From positions 372,001-436,000 of the forward strand of contig NC_079877.1 of assembly GCF_029227915.1 (NCBI RefSeq): a stretch of 64,000 nucleotides of DNA, read 5' to 3'. Positions 9,466 through 22,120 of this stretch are shown here, piece by piece (positions within the stretch are counted from its first letter, which is position 1; each line of letters starts with the position of its first letter). A model generated the notes under the pieces. The model was not told the origin of the DNA. It did not search any database and saw nothing but the letters and a program-made list of their open reading frames with translations. The stretch is from Hydractinia symbiolongicarpus (Eukaryota; Cnidaria; Hydrozoa; Anthoathecata; Hydractiniidae). Both the position numbers and the translations under genes were made by a program.

Positions 9466-12400
9466 TCCCGGACTCGGCCCGTATAGTCAAAAGTATACAA
9501 AGAAAATACCCAGGGAGTAAACTCATTTCCCGAACGAATTTTTAAATTATTTTTTCACCACGGAAACGTATGAGACTTGTAGTTTTCAAAAATGTTTTCA
9601 TTTTTGATGAGAAGCTGAATAAAAGAAGTTTAATCGCCGGCAAACGAAAACCCGCGATTTCCCGTAAATCCCGGACTCGGCCCGTATAGTCGAAAGTATA
9701 CAAAGAAAATACCCTGCGAGTAAACTCATTTCCAGAACGATTTTTTAAATTACCTTTTCACCACTAAAACGCACGAGACTTGTAGTTTTCAAAAATGTTT
9801 TCATTTTTGATGAGACGCTGAATAAAAGAAGTTTAATCGCCGGCAAACGAAAACCCGCGAATTCCCGTAAATCCCGGACTCGACCCGTATAGCCAAAAGT
9901 ATACAAAGAAAGTACCCAGGGAGTAAACTCATTTCCCGAACAATTTTTTAAATTATTTTTTCACCACTAAAACGTATGAGACTTGTAGTTTTCAAAAATG
10001 TTTTCATTTTTGATGAGACGCTGAATAAAAGTTTAATCGCCGGCAAACAAAAACCCGCCATTTCCCGTAAATCCCGGACTCAGTCCGTATAGTCAAATGT
10101 ATACAAAGAAAGTACCCTGCGAGTAATCTCATTTCCAGAACGATTTTTTAAATTATCTTTTCACCACTAAAACGCACGAGACTTGTAGTTTTCAAAAATG
10201 TTTTCATTTTTGATGAGACGCTAAATAAAAGATGTTTAATCGCCGGCAAACGAAAACCGCGATTTCCCGTAAATCCCGAGCTTGGCCCGAATAGTCGAAT
10301 GTATACAAAGAAAGTACCCTGTGAGTAAACTCATTTCCCGAACGATTTTTTAAATTATTTTTTCACCACTAAAACGCATGAGACTTGTAGTTTTCAAAAA
10401 TGTTTTCATTTTTGATGAGACGCTGAATAAAAGAAGTTTAATCGCCGGCAAACGAAAACCCGCGATTTCCCGTAAATCCCGGACTCGGTCCGTATAGTCA
10501 AAAGTATACAAAGAAAATACCCAGTGAGTAAACTCATTTCCCGAACGATTTTTTAAATTATTTTTTCACCACTAAAACGTATGAGACTTGTAGTTTTCAA
10601 AAATGTTTTCATTTTTTATGAGACGCTGAATAAAAGAAGTTTAATCGCCGGCAAACGAAAACCCGCGAATTCCCGTAAATCCCGGACTCGGCCCGTATAG
10701 TCAAAAGTATACAAAGAAAATACCCAGGGAGTAAACTCATTTCCCGAACGAATTTTTAAATTATTTTTTCACCACTAAAACGTATGAGACTTGTAGTTTT
10801 CAAAAATGTTTTCATTTTGGATGAGACGCTGAATAAAAGAAGTTTAATCGCCGGCAATCGAAAACCCGCGATTTCCCGTAAATCCAGGACTCGGCCCGTA
10901 TAGTCGAAAGTATACAAAGAAAATACCCTGCGAGTAAACTCATTTCCAGAACGATTTTTTAAATTACCTTTTCACCACTAAAACGCATGAGACTTGTAGT
11001 TTTCAAAAATGTTTTCATTTTTGATGAGACGCTGAATAAAAAAAGTTTAATCGCCGGCAAACGTAAACCCGCGATTTCCCGTAAATCCCGGACTCGGCCC
11101 GTATAGTCAAAATGTTTACAAAGAAAATACCCAGGGAGTAAACTCATTTCCCGAACGATTTTTTAAATTATTTTTTCACCACTAAAACGTATGAGACTTG
11201 TAGTTTTCAAAAATGTTTTCATTTTTGATGAGACGCTGAATAAAAGAAGTTTAATCGCCGGCAAACGAAAACGGGCGAATTCCCGTAAATCCCGGACTCG
11301 GCCCGTATAGTCAAAAGTATACAAAGAAAATACCCAGGGAGTAAACTCATTTCCCGAACGATTTTTTAAATTATTTTTTCACCACTAAAACGTATGAGAC
11401 TTGTAGTTTTCAAAAATGTTTTCATTTTTGATGAGACGCTGAATAAAAGAAGTTTAATCGCCGGCAAACGAAACCCCGCGATTTCCCGTAAATCCCGGAC
11501 TCGGGCCGTATAGTCGAAAGTATACAAAGAAAGTACCCTGCGAGTAAACTCATTTCCAGAACGATTTTTAAAATTATCTTTTCACCACTAAAACGCATGA
11601 GACTTGTAGTTTTCAAAAATCTTTTCATTTTTGATGAGACGCGGAATAAAAGATGTTTAATCGCCGGCAAACGAAAACCCGCGATTTCCCGTAAATCCCG
11701 GACTCGGCCCGTATAGTCAAAAGTATACAAAGAAAATACCCAGGGAGTAAACTCATTTCCCGAACGAATTTTTAAATTATTTTTTCACCACGGAAACGTA
11801 TGAGACTTGTAGTTTTCAAAAATGTTTTCATTTTTGATGAGAAGCTGAATAAAAGAAGTTTAATCGCCGGCAAACGAAAACCCGCGATTTCCCGTAAATC
11901 CCGGACTCGGCCCGTATAGTCGAAAGTATACAAAGAAAATACCCTGCGAGTAAACTCATTTCCAGAACGATTTTTTAAATTACCTTTTCACCACTAAAAC
12001 GCACGAGACTTGTAGTTTTCAAAAATGTTTTCATTTTTGATGAGACGCTGAATAAAAGAAGTTTAATCGCCGGCAAACGAAAACCCGCGAATTCCCGTAA
12101 ATCCCGGACTCGACCCGTATAGCCAAAAGTATACAAAGAAAGTACCCAGGGAGTAAACTCATTTCCCGAACAATTTTTTAAATTATTTTTTCACCACTAA
12201 AACGTATGAGACTTGTAGTTTTCAAAAATGTTTTCATTTTTGATGAGACGCTGAATAAAAGTTTAATCGCCGGCAAACAAAAACCCGCCATTTCCCGTAA
12301 ATCCCGGACTCAGTCCGTATAGTCAAATGTATACAAAGAAAGTACCCTGCGAGTAAACTCATTTCCAGAACGATTTTTTAAATTATCTTTTCACCACTAA

Positions 12401-13995
12401 AACGCACGAGACTTGTAGTTTTCAAAAATGTTTTCATTTTTGATGAGACGCTAAATAAAAGATGTTTAATCGCCGGCAAACGAAAACCGCGATTTCCCGT
12501 AAATCCCGAGCTTGGCCCGAATAGTCGAATGTATACAAAGAAAGTACCCTGTGAGTAAACTCATTTCCCGAACGATTTTTTAAATTATTTTTTCACCACT
12601 AAAACGCATGAGACTTGTAGTTTTCAAAAATGTTTTCATTTTTGATGAGACGCTGAATAAAAGAAGTTTAATCGCCGGCAAACGAAAACCCGCGATTTCC
12701 CGTAAATCCCGGACTCGGTCCGTATAGTCAAAAGTATACAAAGAAAATACCCAGTGAGTAAACTCATTTCCCGAACGATTTTTTAAATTATTTTTTCACC
12801 ACTAAAACGTATGAGACTTGTAGTTTTCAAAAATGTTTTCATTTTTTATGAGACGCTGAATAAAAGAAGTTTAATCGCCGGCAAACGAAAACCCGCGAAT
12901 TCCCGTAAATCCCGGACTCGGCCCGTATAGTCAAAAGTATACAAAGAAAATACCCAGGGAGTAAACTCATTTCCCGAACGAATTTTTAAATTATTTTTTC
13001 ACCACTAAAACGTATGAGACTTGTAGTTTTCAAAAATGTTTTCATTTTCGATGAGACGCTGAATAAAAGAAGTTTAATCGCCGGCAATCGAAAACCCGCG
13101 ATTTCCCGTAAATCCAGGACTCGGCCCGTATAGTCGAAAGTATACAAAGAAAATACCCTGCGAGTAAACTCATTTCCAGAACGATTTTTTAAATTACCTT
13201 TTCACCACTAAAACGCATGAGACTTGTAGTTTTCAAAAATGTTTTCATTTTTGATGAGACGCTGAATAAAAAAAGTTTAATCGCCGGCAAACGTAAACCC
13301 GCGATTTCCCGTAAATCCCGGACTCGGCCCGTATAGTCAAAATGTTTACAAAGAAAATACCCAGGGAGTAAACTCATTTCCCGAACGATTTTTTAAATTA
13401 TTTTTTCACCACTAAAACGTATGAGACTTGTAGTTTTCAAAAATGTTTTCATTTTTGATGAGACGCTGAATAAAAGAAGTTTAATCGCCGGCAAACGAAA
13501 ACGGGCGAATTCCCGTAAATCCCGGACTCGGCCCGTATAGTCAAAAGTATACAAAGAAAATACCCAGGGAGTAAACTCATTTCCCGAACGATTTTTTAAA
13601 TTATTTTTTCACCACTAAAACGTATGAGACTTGTAGTTTTCAAAAATGTTTTCATTTTTGATGAGACGCTGAATAAAAGAAGTTTAATCGCCGGCAAACG
13701 AAACCCCGCGATTTCCCGTAAATCCCGGACTCGGGCCGTATAGTCGAAAGTATACAAAGAAAGTACCCTGCGAGTAAACTCATTTCCAGAACGATTTTTA
13801 AAATTATCTTTTCACCACTAAAACGCATGAGACTTGTAGTTTTCAAAAATCTTTTCATTTTTGATGAGACGCGGAATAAAAGATGTTTAATCGCCGGCAA
13901 ACGAAAACCCGCGATTTCCCGTAAATCCCGGACTCGGCCCGTATAGTCAAAAGTATACAAAGAAAATACCCAGGGAGTAAACTCATTTCCCGAAC
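9466..13995 (+). repeat. 2230-bp (11-monomer) tandem duplication
   Basis: 9466-11695 and 11696-13925 match, and similarity continues to about 13,995. The rare CCACGGAAACG marker occurs at 9569 and 11799, exactly 2230 bp apart. Both copies share GAGCTTGGCCCG, GGACTCGGTCCG, TTTTTTATGAG, GGCAATCG with AATCCAGG, AAACGTAAACCC, and CTCGGGCCG. I found two differences: GAGTAATCTC against GAGTAAACTC, and CATTTTGGATG against CATTTTCGATG. The period equals 11 monomers less 3 bp, explained by the 3-bp-deleted subfamily. Confidence 0.87.
11271..11286 (+). other. Dyad 3: ACGGG-CGAATT-CCCGT variant in the GC-rich segment
   Basis: In this monomer subfamily the usual AAAACCCGCG reads AAAACGGGCG, a CC to GG dinucleotide change. 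Together with GAATTCCCGT this creates a 5-bp inverted repeat with a 6-nt loop. It recurs near 13.50, 14.92, 16.35, 18.38, 19.80, 43.54, 45.36, 52.05 and 54.69 kb. Copies near 947, 3.57, 4.98, 27.11 and 32.98 kb have AATTTCCGT instead and lose the outer pairing. Confidence 0.75.
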
Positions 13996-16900
13996 GATTT
14001 TTTAAATTATTTTTTCACCACTAAAACGCATGAGACTTGTAGTTTTCAAAAATGTTTTCATTTTTGATGAGACGCTGAATAAAAGAAGTTTAATCGCCGG
14101 CAAACGAAAACCCGCGATTTCCCGTAAATCCCGGACTCGGTCCGTATAGTCAAAAGTATACAAAGAAAATACCCAGTGAGTAAACTCATTTCCCGAACGA
14201 TTTTTTAAATTATTTTTTCACCACTAAAACGTATGAGACTTGTAGTTTTCAAAAATGTTTTCATTTTTTATGAGACGCTGAATAAAAGAAGTTTAATCGC
14301 CGGCAAACGAAAACCCGCGAATTCCCGTAAATCCTGGACTCGGCCCGTATAGTCAAAAGTATACAAAGAAAATACCCAGGGAGTAAACTCATTTCCCGAA
14401 CGAATTTTTAAATTATTTTTTCACCACTAAAACGTATGAGACTTGTAGTTTTCAAAAATGTTTTCATTTTCGATGAGACGCTGAATAAAAGAAGTTTAAT
14501 CGCCGGCAATCGAAAACCCGCGATTTCCCGTAAATCCAGGACTCGGCCCGTATAGTCGAAAGTATACAAAGAAAATACCCTGCGAGTAAACTCATTTCCA
14601 GAACGATTTTTTAAATTACCTTTTCACCACTAAAACGCATGAGACTTGTAGTTTTCAAAAATGTTTTCATTTTTGATGAGACGCTGAATAAAAAAAGTTT
14701 AATCGCCGGCAAACGTAAACCCGCGATTTCCCGTAAATCCCGGACTCGGCCCGTATAGTCAAAATGTTTACAAAGAAAATACCCAGGGAGTAAACTCATT
14801 TCCCGAACGATTTTTTAAATTATTTTTTCACCACTAAAACGTATGAGACTTGTAGTTTTCAAAAATGTTTTCATTTTTGATGAGACGCTGAATAAAAGAA
14901 GTTTAATCGCCGGCAAACGAAAACGGGCGAATTCCCGTAAATCCCGGACTCGGCCCGTATAGTCAAAAGTATACAAAGAAAATACCCAGGGAGTAAACTC
15001 ATTTCCCGAACGATTTTTTAAATTATTTTTTCACCACTAAAACGTATGAGACTTGTAGTTTTCAAAAATGTTTTCATTTTTGATGAGACGCTGAATAAAA
15101 GAAGTTTAATCGCCGGCAAACGAAACCCCGCGATTTCCCGTAAATCCCGGACTCGGGCCGTATAGTCGAAAGTATACAAAGAAAGTACCCTGCGAGTAAA
15201 CTCATTTCCAGAACGATTTTTAAAATTATCTTTTCACCACTAAAACGCATGAGACTTGTAGTTTTCAAAAATCTTTTCATTTTTGATGAGACGCGGAATA
15301 GAAGAAGTTTAATCGCCGGCAAACGAAAACCCGCGATTTCCCGTAAATCCCGGACTCGGCCCGTATAGTCAAAAGTATACAAAGAAAATACCCAGGGAGT
15401 AAACTCATTTCCCGAACGATTTTTTAAATTATTTTTTCACCAGCAAAACCTATGAGACTTGTAGTTTTCAAAAATGTTTTCATTTTTGATGAGACGCTGA
15501 ATAAAAGAAATTTAATCGCCGGCAAACGAAAAACCGCGATTTCCCGTAAATCGCGGACTCGGCCCGTATAGTCAAAAGTATACAAAGAAAATACCCAGGG
15601 AGTAAACTCATTTCCCGAACGATTTTTTAAATTATTTTTTCACCACTAAAACGTATGAGACTTGTAGTTTTCAAAAATGTTTTCATTTTTGATGAGACGC
15701 TGAATAAAAGAAGTTTAATCGCCGGCAAACGAAAACCCGCGAATTCCCGTAAATCCTGGACTCGGCCCGTATAGTCAAAAGTATACAAAGAAAATACCCA
15801 GGGAGTAAACTCATTTCCCGAACGAATTTTTAAATTATTTTTTCACCACTAAAACGTATGAGACTTGTAGTTTTCAAAAATGTTTTCATTTTCGATGAGA
15901 CGCTGAATAAAAGAAGTTTAATCGCCGGCAATCGAAAACCCGCGATTTCCCGTAAATCCAGGACTCGGCCCGTATAGTCGAAAGTATACAAAGAAAATAC
16001 CCTGCGAGTAAACTCATTTCCAGAACGATTTTTTAAATTACCTTTTCACCACTAAAACGCATGAGACTTGTAGTTTTCAAAAATGTTTTCATTTTTGATG
16101 AGACGCTGAATAAAAAAAGTTTAATCGCCGGCAAACGTAAACCCGCGATTTCCCGTAAATCCCGGACTCGGCCCGTATAGTCAAAATGTTTACAAAGAAA
16201 ATACCCAGGGAGTAAACTCATTTCCCGAACGATTTTTTAAATTATTTTTTCACCACTAAAACGTATGAGACTTGTAGTTTTCAAAAATGTTTTCATTTTT
16301 GATGAGACGCTGAATAAAAGAAGTTTAATCGCCGGCAAACGAAAACGGGCGAATTCCCGTAAATCCCGGACTCGGCCCGTATAGTCAAAAGTATACAAAG
16401 AAAATACCCAGGGAGTAAACTCATTTCCCGAACGATTTTTTAAATTATTTTTTCACCACTAAAACGTATGAGACTTGTAGTTTTCAAAAATGTTTTCATT
16501 TTTGATGAGACGCTGAATAAAAGAAGTTTAATCGCCGGCAAACGAAACCCCGCGATTTCCCGTAAATCCCGGACTCGGGCCGTATAGTCGAAAGTATACA
16601 AAGAAAGTACCCTGCGAGTAAACTCATTTCCAGAACGATTTTTAAAATTATCTTTTCACCACTAAAACGCATGAGACTTGTAGTTTTCAAAAATCTTTTC
16701 ATTTTTGATGAGACGCGGAATAGAAGAAGTTTAATCGCCGGCAAACGAAAACCCGCGATTTCCCGTAAATCCCGGACTCGGCCCGTATAGTCAAAAGTAT
16801 ACAAAGAAAATACCCAGGGAGTAAACTCATTTCCCGAACGATTTTTTAAATTATTTTTTCACCAGCAAAACCTATGAGACTTGTAGTTTTCAAAAATGTT

Positions 16901-17160
16901 TTCATTTTTGATGAGACGCTGAATAAAAGAAATTTAATCGCCGGCAAACGAAAAACCGCGATTTCCCGTAAATCGCGGACTCGGCCCGTATAGTCAAAAG
17001 TATACAAAGAAAATACCCAGGGAGTAAACTCATTTCCCGAACGATTTTTTAAATTATTTTTTCACCACTAAAACGTATGAGACTTGTAGTTTTCAAAAAT
17101 GTTTTCATTTTTGATGAGACGCTGAATAAAAGAAGTTTAATCGCCGGCAAACGAAAACCC
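12574..17160 (+). repeat. 7-monomer HOR, period 1422 bp, three consecutive copies
   Basis: Unit boundaries fall near 12,574, 13,996 and 15,418, with the last copy running into 16.84-17.16 kb. Each unit carries GGCAATCG with AATCCAGG, AAACGTAAACCC with AAAATGTTTAC, dyad 3, CTCGGGCCG, and AAAATCTTTTC. Neighbouring copies share second-order changes: AATCCTGG (near 14.33 and 15.75 kb), GAATAGAAGAAG (near 15.30 and 16.72 kb), and CCAGCAAAACC (15,441 and 16,863). Confidence 0.87.
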
Positions 17161-18344
17161 GCGAATTCCCGTAAATCCCGGACTCGGCCCGTATAGTCAA
17201 AAGTATACAAAGAAAATACCCAGGGAGTAAATTTATTTCCCGAACGATTTTTTAAATTATTTTTTCACCAGTAAAACGTATGAGACTTGTAGTTTTCAAA
17301 AATCTTTTCATTTTTGATGAGACGCGGAATAAAAGAAGTTTAATCGCCGGGAAACAAAAACCCGCGATTTCCCGTAAATCCCGGACTCGGCCCGTATAGT
17401 CAAAACTATACAAACAAAATACCCAGGGAGTAAACTCTTTTCCCGAACGATTTTTTAAATTATTATTTCACCACTAAAACGTATGAGAGTTGTAGTTTTC
17501 AAAAATGTTTTCATTTTTGAAGAGACGCTGAATAAAAGAAGTTTAATCGCCGGCAAACGAAAACCCGCGATTTCCCGTAAATCCCGGACTCGGTCCGTAT
17601 AGTCAAAAGTATACAAAGAAAATACCCAGTGAGTAAACTCATTTCCCGAACGATTTTTTAAATTATTTTTTCACCACTAAAACGTATGAGACTTGTAGTT
17701 TTCAAAAATGTTTTCATTTTTTATGAGACGCTGAATAAAAGAAGTTTAATCGCCGGCAAACGAAAACCCGCGAATTCCCGTAAATCCCGGACTCGGCCCG
17801 TATAGTCAAAAGTATACAAAGAAAATACCCAGGGAGTAAACTCATTTCCCGAACGAATTTTTAAATTATTTTTTCACCACTAAAACGTATGAGACTTGTA
17901 GTTTTCAAAAATGTTTTCATTTTCGATGAGACGCTGAATAAAAGAAGTTTAATCGCCGGCAATCGAAAACCCGCGATTTCCCGTAAATCCAGGACTCGGC
18001 CCGTATAGTCGAAAGTATACAAAGAAAATACCCTGCGAGTAAAATCATTTCCAGAACGATTTTTTAAATTACCTTTTCACCACTAAAACGCATGAGACTT
18101 GTAGTTTTCAAAAATGTTTTCATTTTTGATGAGACGCTGAATAAAAAAAGTTTAATCGCCGGCAAACGTAAACCCGCGATTTCCCGTAAATCCCGGACTC
18201 GGCCCGTATAGTCAAAATGTTTACAAAGAAAATACCCAGGGAGTAAACTCATTTCCCGAACGATTTTTTAAATTATTTTTTCACCACTAAAACGTATGAG
18301 ACTTGTAGTTTTCAAAAATGTTTTCATTTTTGATGAGACGCTGA
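17161..18344 (+). repeat. ~6 monomers, junction block
   Basis: It contains GTAAATTTATTTCCCG, CCAGTAAAACG, GCCGGGAAAC with perfect dyad 2 at 17,394-17,411, CTCTTTTCCCG, and TTTTTGAAGAGACG, followed by GGACTCGGTCCG and the GGCAATCG series. Relative to the 7-mer it adds three monomers, making the local spacing 2031 bp (10 units). Confidence 0.75.
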
Positions 18345-21217
18345 ATAAAAGAAGTTTAATCGCCGGCAAACGAAAACGGGCGAATTCCCGTAAATCCCGG
18401 ACTCGGCCCGTATAGTCAAAAGTATACAAAGAAAATACCCAGGGAGTAAACTCATTTCCCGAACGATTTTTTAAATTATTTTTTCACCACTAAAACGTAT
18501 GAGACTTGTAGTTTTCAAAAATGTTTTCATTTTTGATGAGACGCTGAATAAAAGAAGTTTAATCGCCGGCAAACGAAACCCCGCGATTTCCCGTAAATCC
18601 CGGACTCGGGCCGTATAGTCGAAAGTATACAAAGAAAGTACCCTGCGAGTAAACTCATTTCCAGAACGATTTTTAAAATTATCTTTTCACCACTAAAACG
18701 CATGAGACTTGTAGTTTTCAAAAATCTTTTCCTTTTTGATGAGACGCGGAATAAAAGAAGTTTAATCGCCGGCAAACGAAAACCCGCGATTTCCCGTAAA
18801 TCCCGGACTCGGCCCGTATAGTCAAAAGTATACAAAGAAAATACCCAGGGAGTAAACTCATTTCCCGAACGATTTTTTAAATTATTTTTTCACCAGCAAA
18901 ACCTATGAGACTTGTAGTTTTCAAAAATGTTTTCATTTTTGATGAGACGCTGAATAAAAGAAATTTAATCGCCGGCAAACGAAAAACCGCGATTTCCCGT
19001 AAATCCCGGACTCGGCCCGTATAGTCAAAAGTATACAAAGAAAATACCCAGGGAGTAAACTCATTTCCCGAACGATTTTTTAAATTATTTTTTCACCACT
19101 AAAACGTATGAGACTTGTAGTTTTCAAAAATGTTTTCATTTTTGATGAGACGCTGAATAAAAGAAGTTTAATCGCCGGCAAACGAAAACCCGCGAATTCC
19201 CGTAAATCCCGGACTCGGCCCGTATAGTCAAAAGTATACAAAGAAAATACCCAGGGAGTAAATTCATTTCCCGAACGATTTTTTAAATTATTTTTTCACC
19301 AGTAAAACGTATGAGACTTGTAGTTTTCAAAAATCTTTTCATTTTTGATGAGACGCGGAATAAAAGAAGTTTAATCGCCGGGAAACAAAAACCCGCGATT
19401 TCCCGTAAATCCCGGACTCGGCCCGTATAGTCAAAACTATACAAACAAAATACCCAGGGAGTAAACTCTTTTCCCGAACGATTTTTTAAATTATTATTTC
19501 ACCACTAAAACGTATGAGAGTTGTAGTTTTCAAAAATGTTTTCATTTTTGAAGAGACGCTGAATAAAAGAAGTTTAATCGCCGGCAAACGAAAACCCGCG
19601 ATTTCCCGTAAATCCCGGACTCGGCCCGAATAGTCGAATGTATACAAAGAAAGTACCCTGTGAGTAAACTCATTTCCCGAACGATTTTTTAAATTACTTT
19701 TTCACCACTAAAACGTATGAGACTTGTAGTTTTCAAAAATGTTTTCATTTTTGATGAGACGCGGAATAAAAGAAGTTTAATCGCCGGCAAACGAAAACGG
19801 GCGAATTCCCGTAAATCCCGGACTCGGCCCGTATAGTCAAAAGTATACAAAGAAAATACCCAGGGAGTAAACTCATTTCCCGAACGATTTTTTAAATTAT
19901 TTTTTCACCACTAAAACGTATGAGACTTGTAGTTTTCAAAAATGTTTTCATTTTTGATGAGACGCTGAATAAAAGAAGTTTAATCGCCGGCAAACGAAAC
20001 CCCGCGATTTCCCGTAAATCCCGGACTCGGGCCGTATAGTCGAAAGTATACAAAGAAAGTACCCTGCGAGTAAACTCATTTCCAGAACGATTTTTAAAAT
20101 TATCTTTTCACCACTAAAACGCATGAGACTTGTAGTTTTCAAAAATCTTTTCCTTTTTGATGAGACGCGGAATAAAAGAAGTTTAATCGCCGGCAAACGA
20201 AAACCCGCGATTTCCCGTAAATCCCGGACTCGGCCCGTATAGTCAAAAGTATACAAAGAAAATACCCAGGGAGTAAACTCATTTCCCGAACGATTTTTTA
20301 AATTATTTTTTCACCAGCAAAACCTATGAGACTTGTAGTTTTCAAAAATGTTTTCATTTTTGATGAGACGCTGAATAAAAGAAATTTAATCGCCGGCAAA
20401 CGAAAAACCGCGATTTCCCGTAAATCCCGGACTCGGCCCGTATAGTCAAAAGTATACAAAGAAAATACCCAGGGAGTAAACTCATTTCCCGAACGATTTT
20501 TTAAATTATTTTTTCACCACTAAAACGTATGAGACTTGTAGTTTTCAAAAATGTTTTCATTTTTGATGAGACGCTGAATAAAAGAAGTTTAATCGCCGGC
20601 AAACGAAAACCCGCGAATTCCCGTAAATCCCGGACTCGGCCCGTATAGTCAAAAGTATACAAAGAAAATACCCAGGGAGTAAATTCATTTCCCGAACGAT
20701 TTTTTAAATTATTTTTTCACCAGTAAAACGTATGAGACTTGTAGTTTTCAAAAATCTTTTCATTTTTGATGAGACGCGGAATAAAAGAAGTTTAATCGCC
20801 GGGAAACAAAAACCCGCGATTTCCCGTAAATCCCGGACTCGGCCCGTATAGTCAAAACTATACAAACAAAATACCCAGGGAGTAAACTCTTTTCCCGAAC
20901 GATTTTTTAAATTATTATTTCACCACTAAAACGTATGAGAGTTGTAGTTTTCAAAAATGTTTTCATTTTTGAAGAGACGCTGAATAAAAGAAGTTTAATC
21001 GCCGGCAAACGAAAACCCGCGATTTCCCGTAAATCCCGGACTCGGCCCGAATAGTCGAATGTATACAAAGAAAGTACCCTGTGAGTAAACTCATTTCCCG
21101 AACGATTTTTTAAATTACTTTTTCACCACTAAAACGTATGAGACTTGTAGTTTTCAAAAATGTTTTCATTTTTGATGAGACGCGGAATAAAAGAAGTTTA
21201 ATCGCCGGCAAACGAAA
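18345..21217 (+). repeat. 7-monomer (1421-bp) tandem duplication
   Basis: Markers recur 1421 bp apart: dyad 3 at 18,376 and 19,797; CTTTTCCTTTTTGATG near 18.73 and 20.15 kb; CCAGCAAAACC at 18,894 and 20,315; GGAAACAAAAACC at 19,382 and 20,803; TTTTTGAAGAGACG near 19.55 and 20.97 kb. The second copy diverges at about 21,217 where ACGGG is replaced by ACCCG. Confidence 0.86.
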
Positions 21218-22120
21218 ACCCGCGATTTCCCGTAAATCCCGGACTCGGCCCGTATAGTCAAAAGTATACAAAGAAAATACCCAGGGAGTAAACTCATTTC
21301 CCGAACGATTTTTTAAATTATTTCTTCACCACTAAAACGTATGAGACTTGTAGTTTTCAAAAATGTTTTCATTTTTGATGAGACGCTGAATAAAAGAAGT
21401 TTAATCGCAGGCAAACCAAAACCCGCGATTTCCCGTAAATCCCGTGCTTTGCCCGTATAGTCGAGTATATACAAAGAAAGTACCCAGGGAGTAAACTCAT
21501 TTCCCGAACGATTTTTTAAATTATTTTTTCACCACTAAAACGTATGAGACTTGTAGTTTTCAAAAATGTTTTCATTTTTGATGAGACGCTGAATAAAAGA
21601 AGTTTAATCGCCGGCAAACAAAAACCCGCCATTTCCCGTAAATCCCGGACTCAGCCCGTATAGTCAAATGTATACAAGGAAAGTACCCTGCGAGTAAACT
21701 CATTTCCCGAACGATTTTTTAAATTATTTGTTCACCACTAAAACGCATGAGACTTGTAGTTTTCAAAAATGTTTTCATTTTTGATGAGACGCTGAATAAA
21801 AGAAGTTTAATCGCCGGCAAACGAAAACCCGCGATTTCCCGTAAATCCCGGACTCGGCCCGTATAGTCAAAAGTATACAAAGAAAATACCCAGGGAGTAA
21901 ACTCATTTCCCGAACGATTTTTTAAATTATTTTTTCACCACTAAAACGCATGAGACTTGTAGTTTTCAAAAATGTTTTCATTTTTGATGAGACGCTGAAT
22001 AAAAGAAGTTTAATCGCCGGCAAACGAAAACCCGCGAATTCCCGTAAATCCCGGACTCGGCCTGTATAGTCAAAAGTATACAAAGAAAATACCCAGGGAG
22101 TAAATTCATTTCCCGAACGA
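21218..22120 (+). repeat. ~4-5 monomers of segment B type
   Basis: The order TTTCTTCACC, GCAGGCAAACC with CGTGCTTTGCCC, CCGCCATTTCCC, TTTGTTCACC and GGCCTGTATAG parallels 6881-7740, 28.98-29.6 and 34.86-35.7 kb. This copy reads GCAGGC where the others read GCTGGC. Confidence 0.75.

Noticed and set aside
11422-11730. Reverse-strand open frames of 62-102 codons recurring throughout, for example here, at 13652-13960 and at 52200-52508
   Set aside because: They are translations of the satellite. The 203-bp period is not a multiple of three, so the frame shifts at each monomer: the second half of the 102-codon frame is the same DNA read in another frame. Stops recur in all frames and there is no consistent start context or codon bias.
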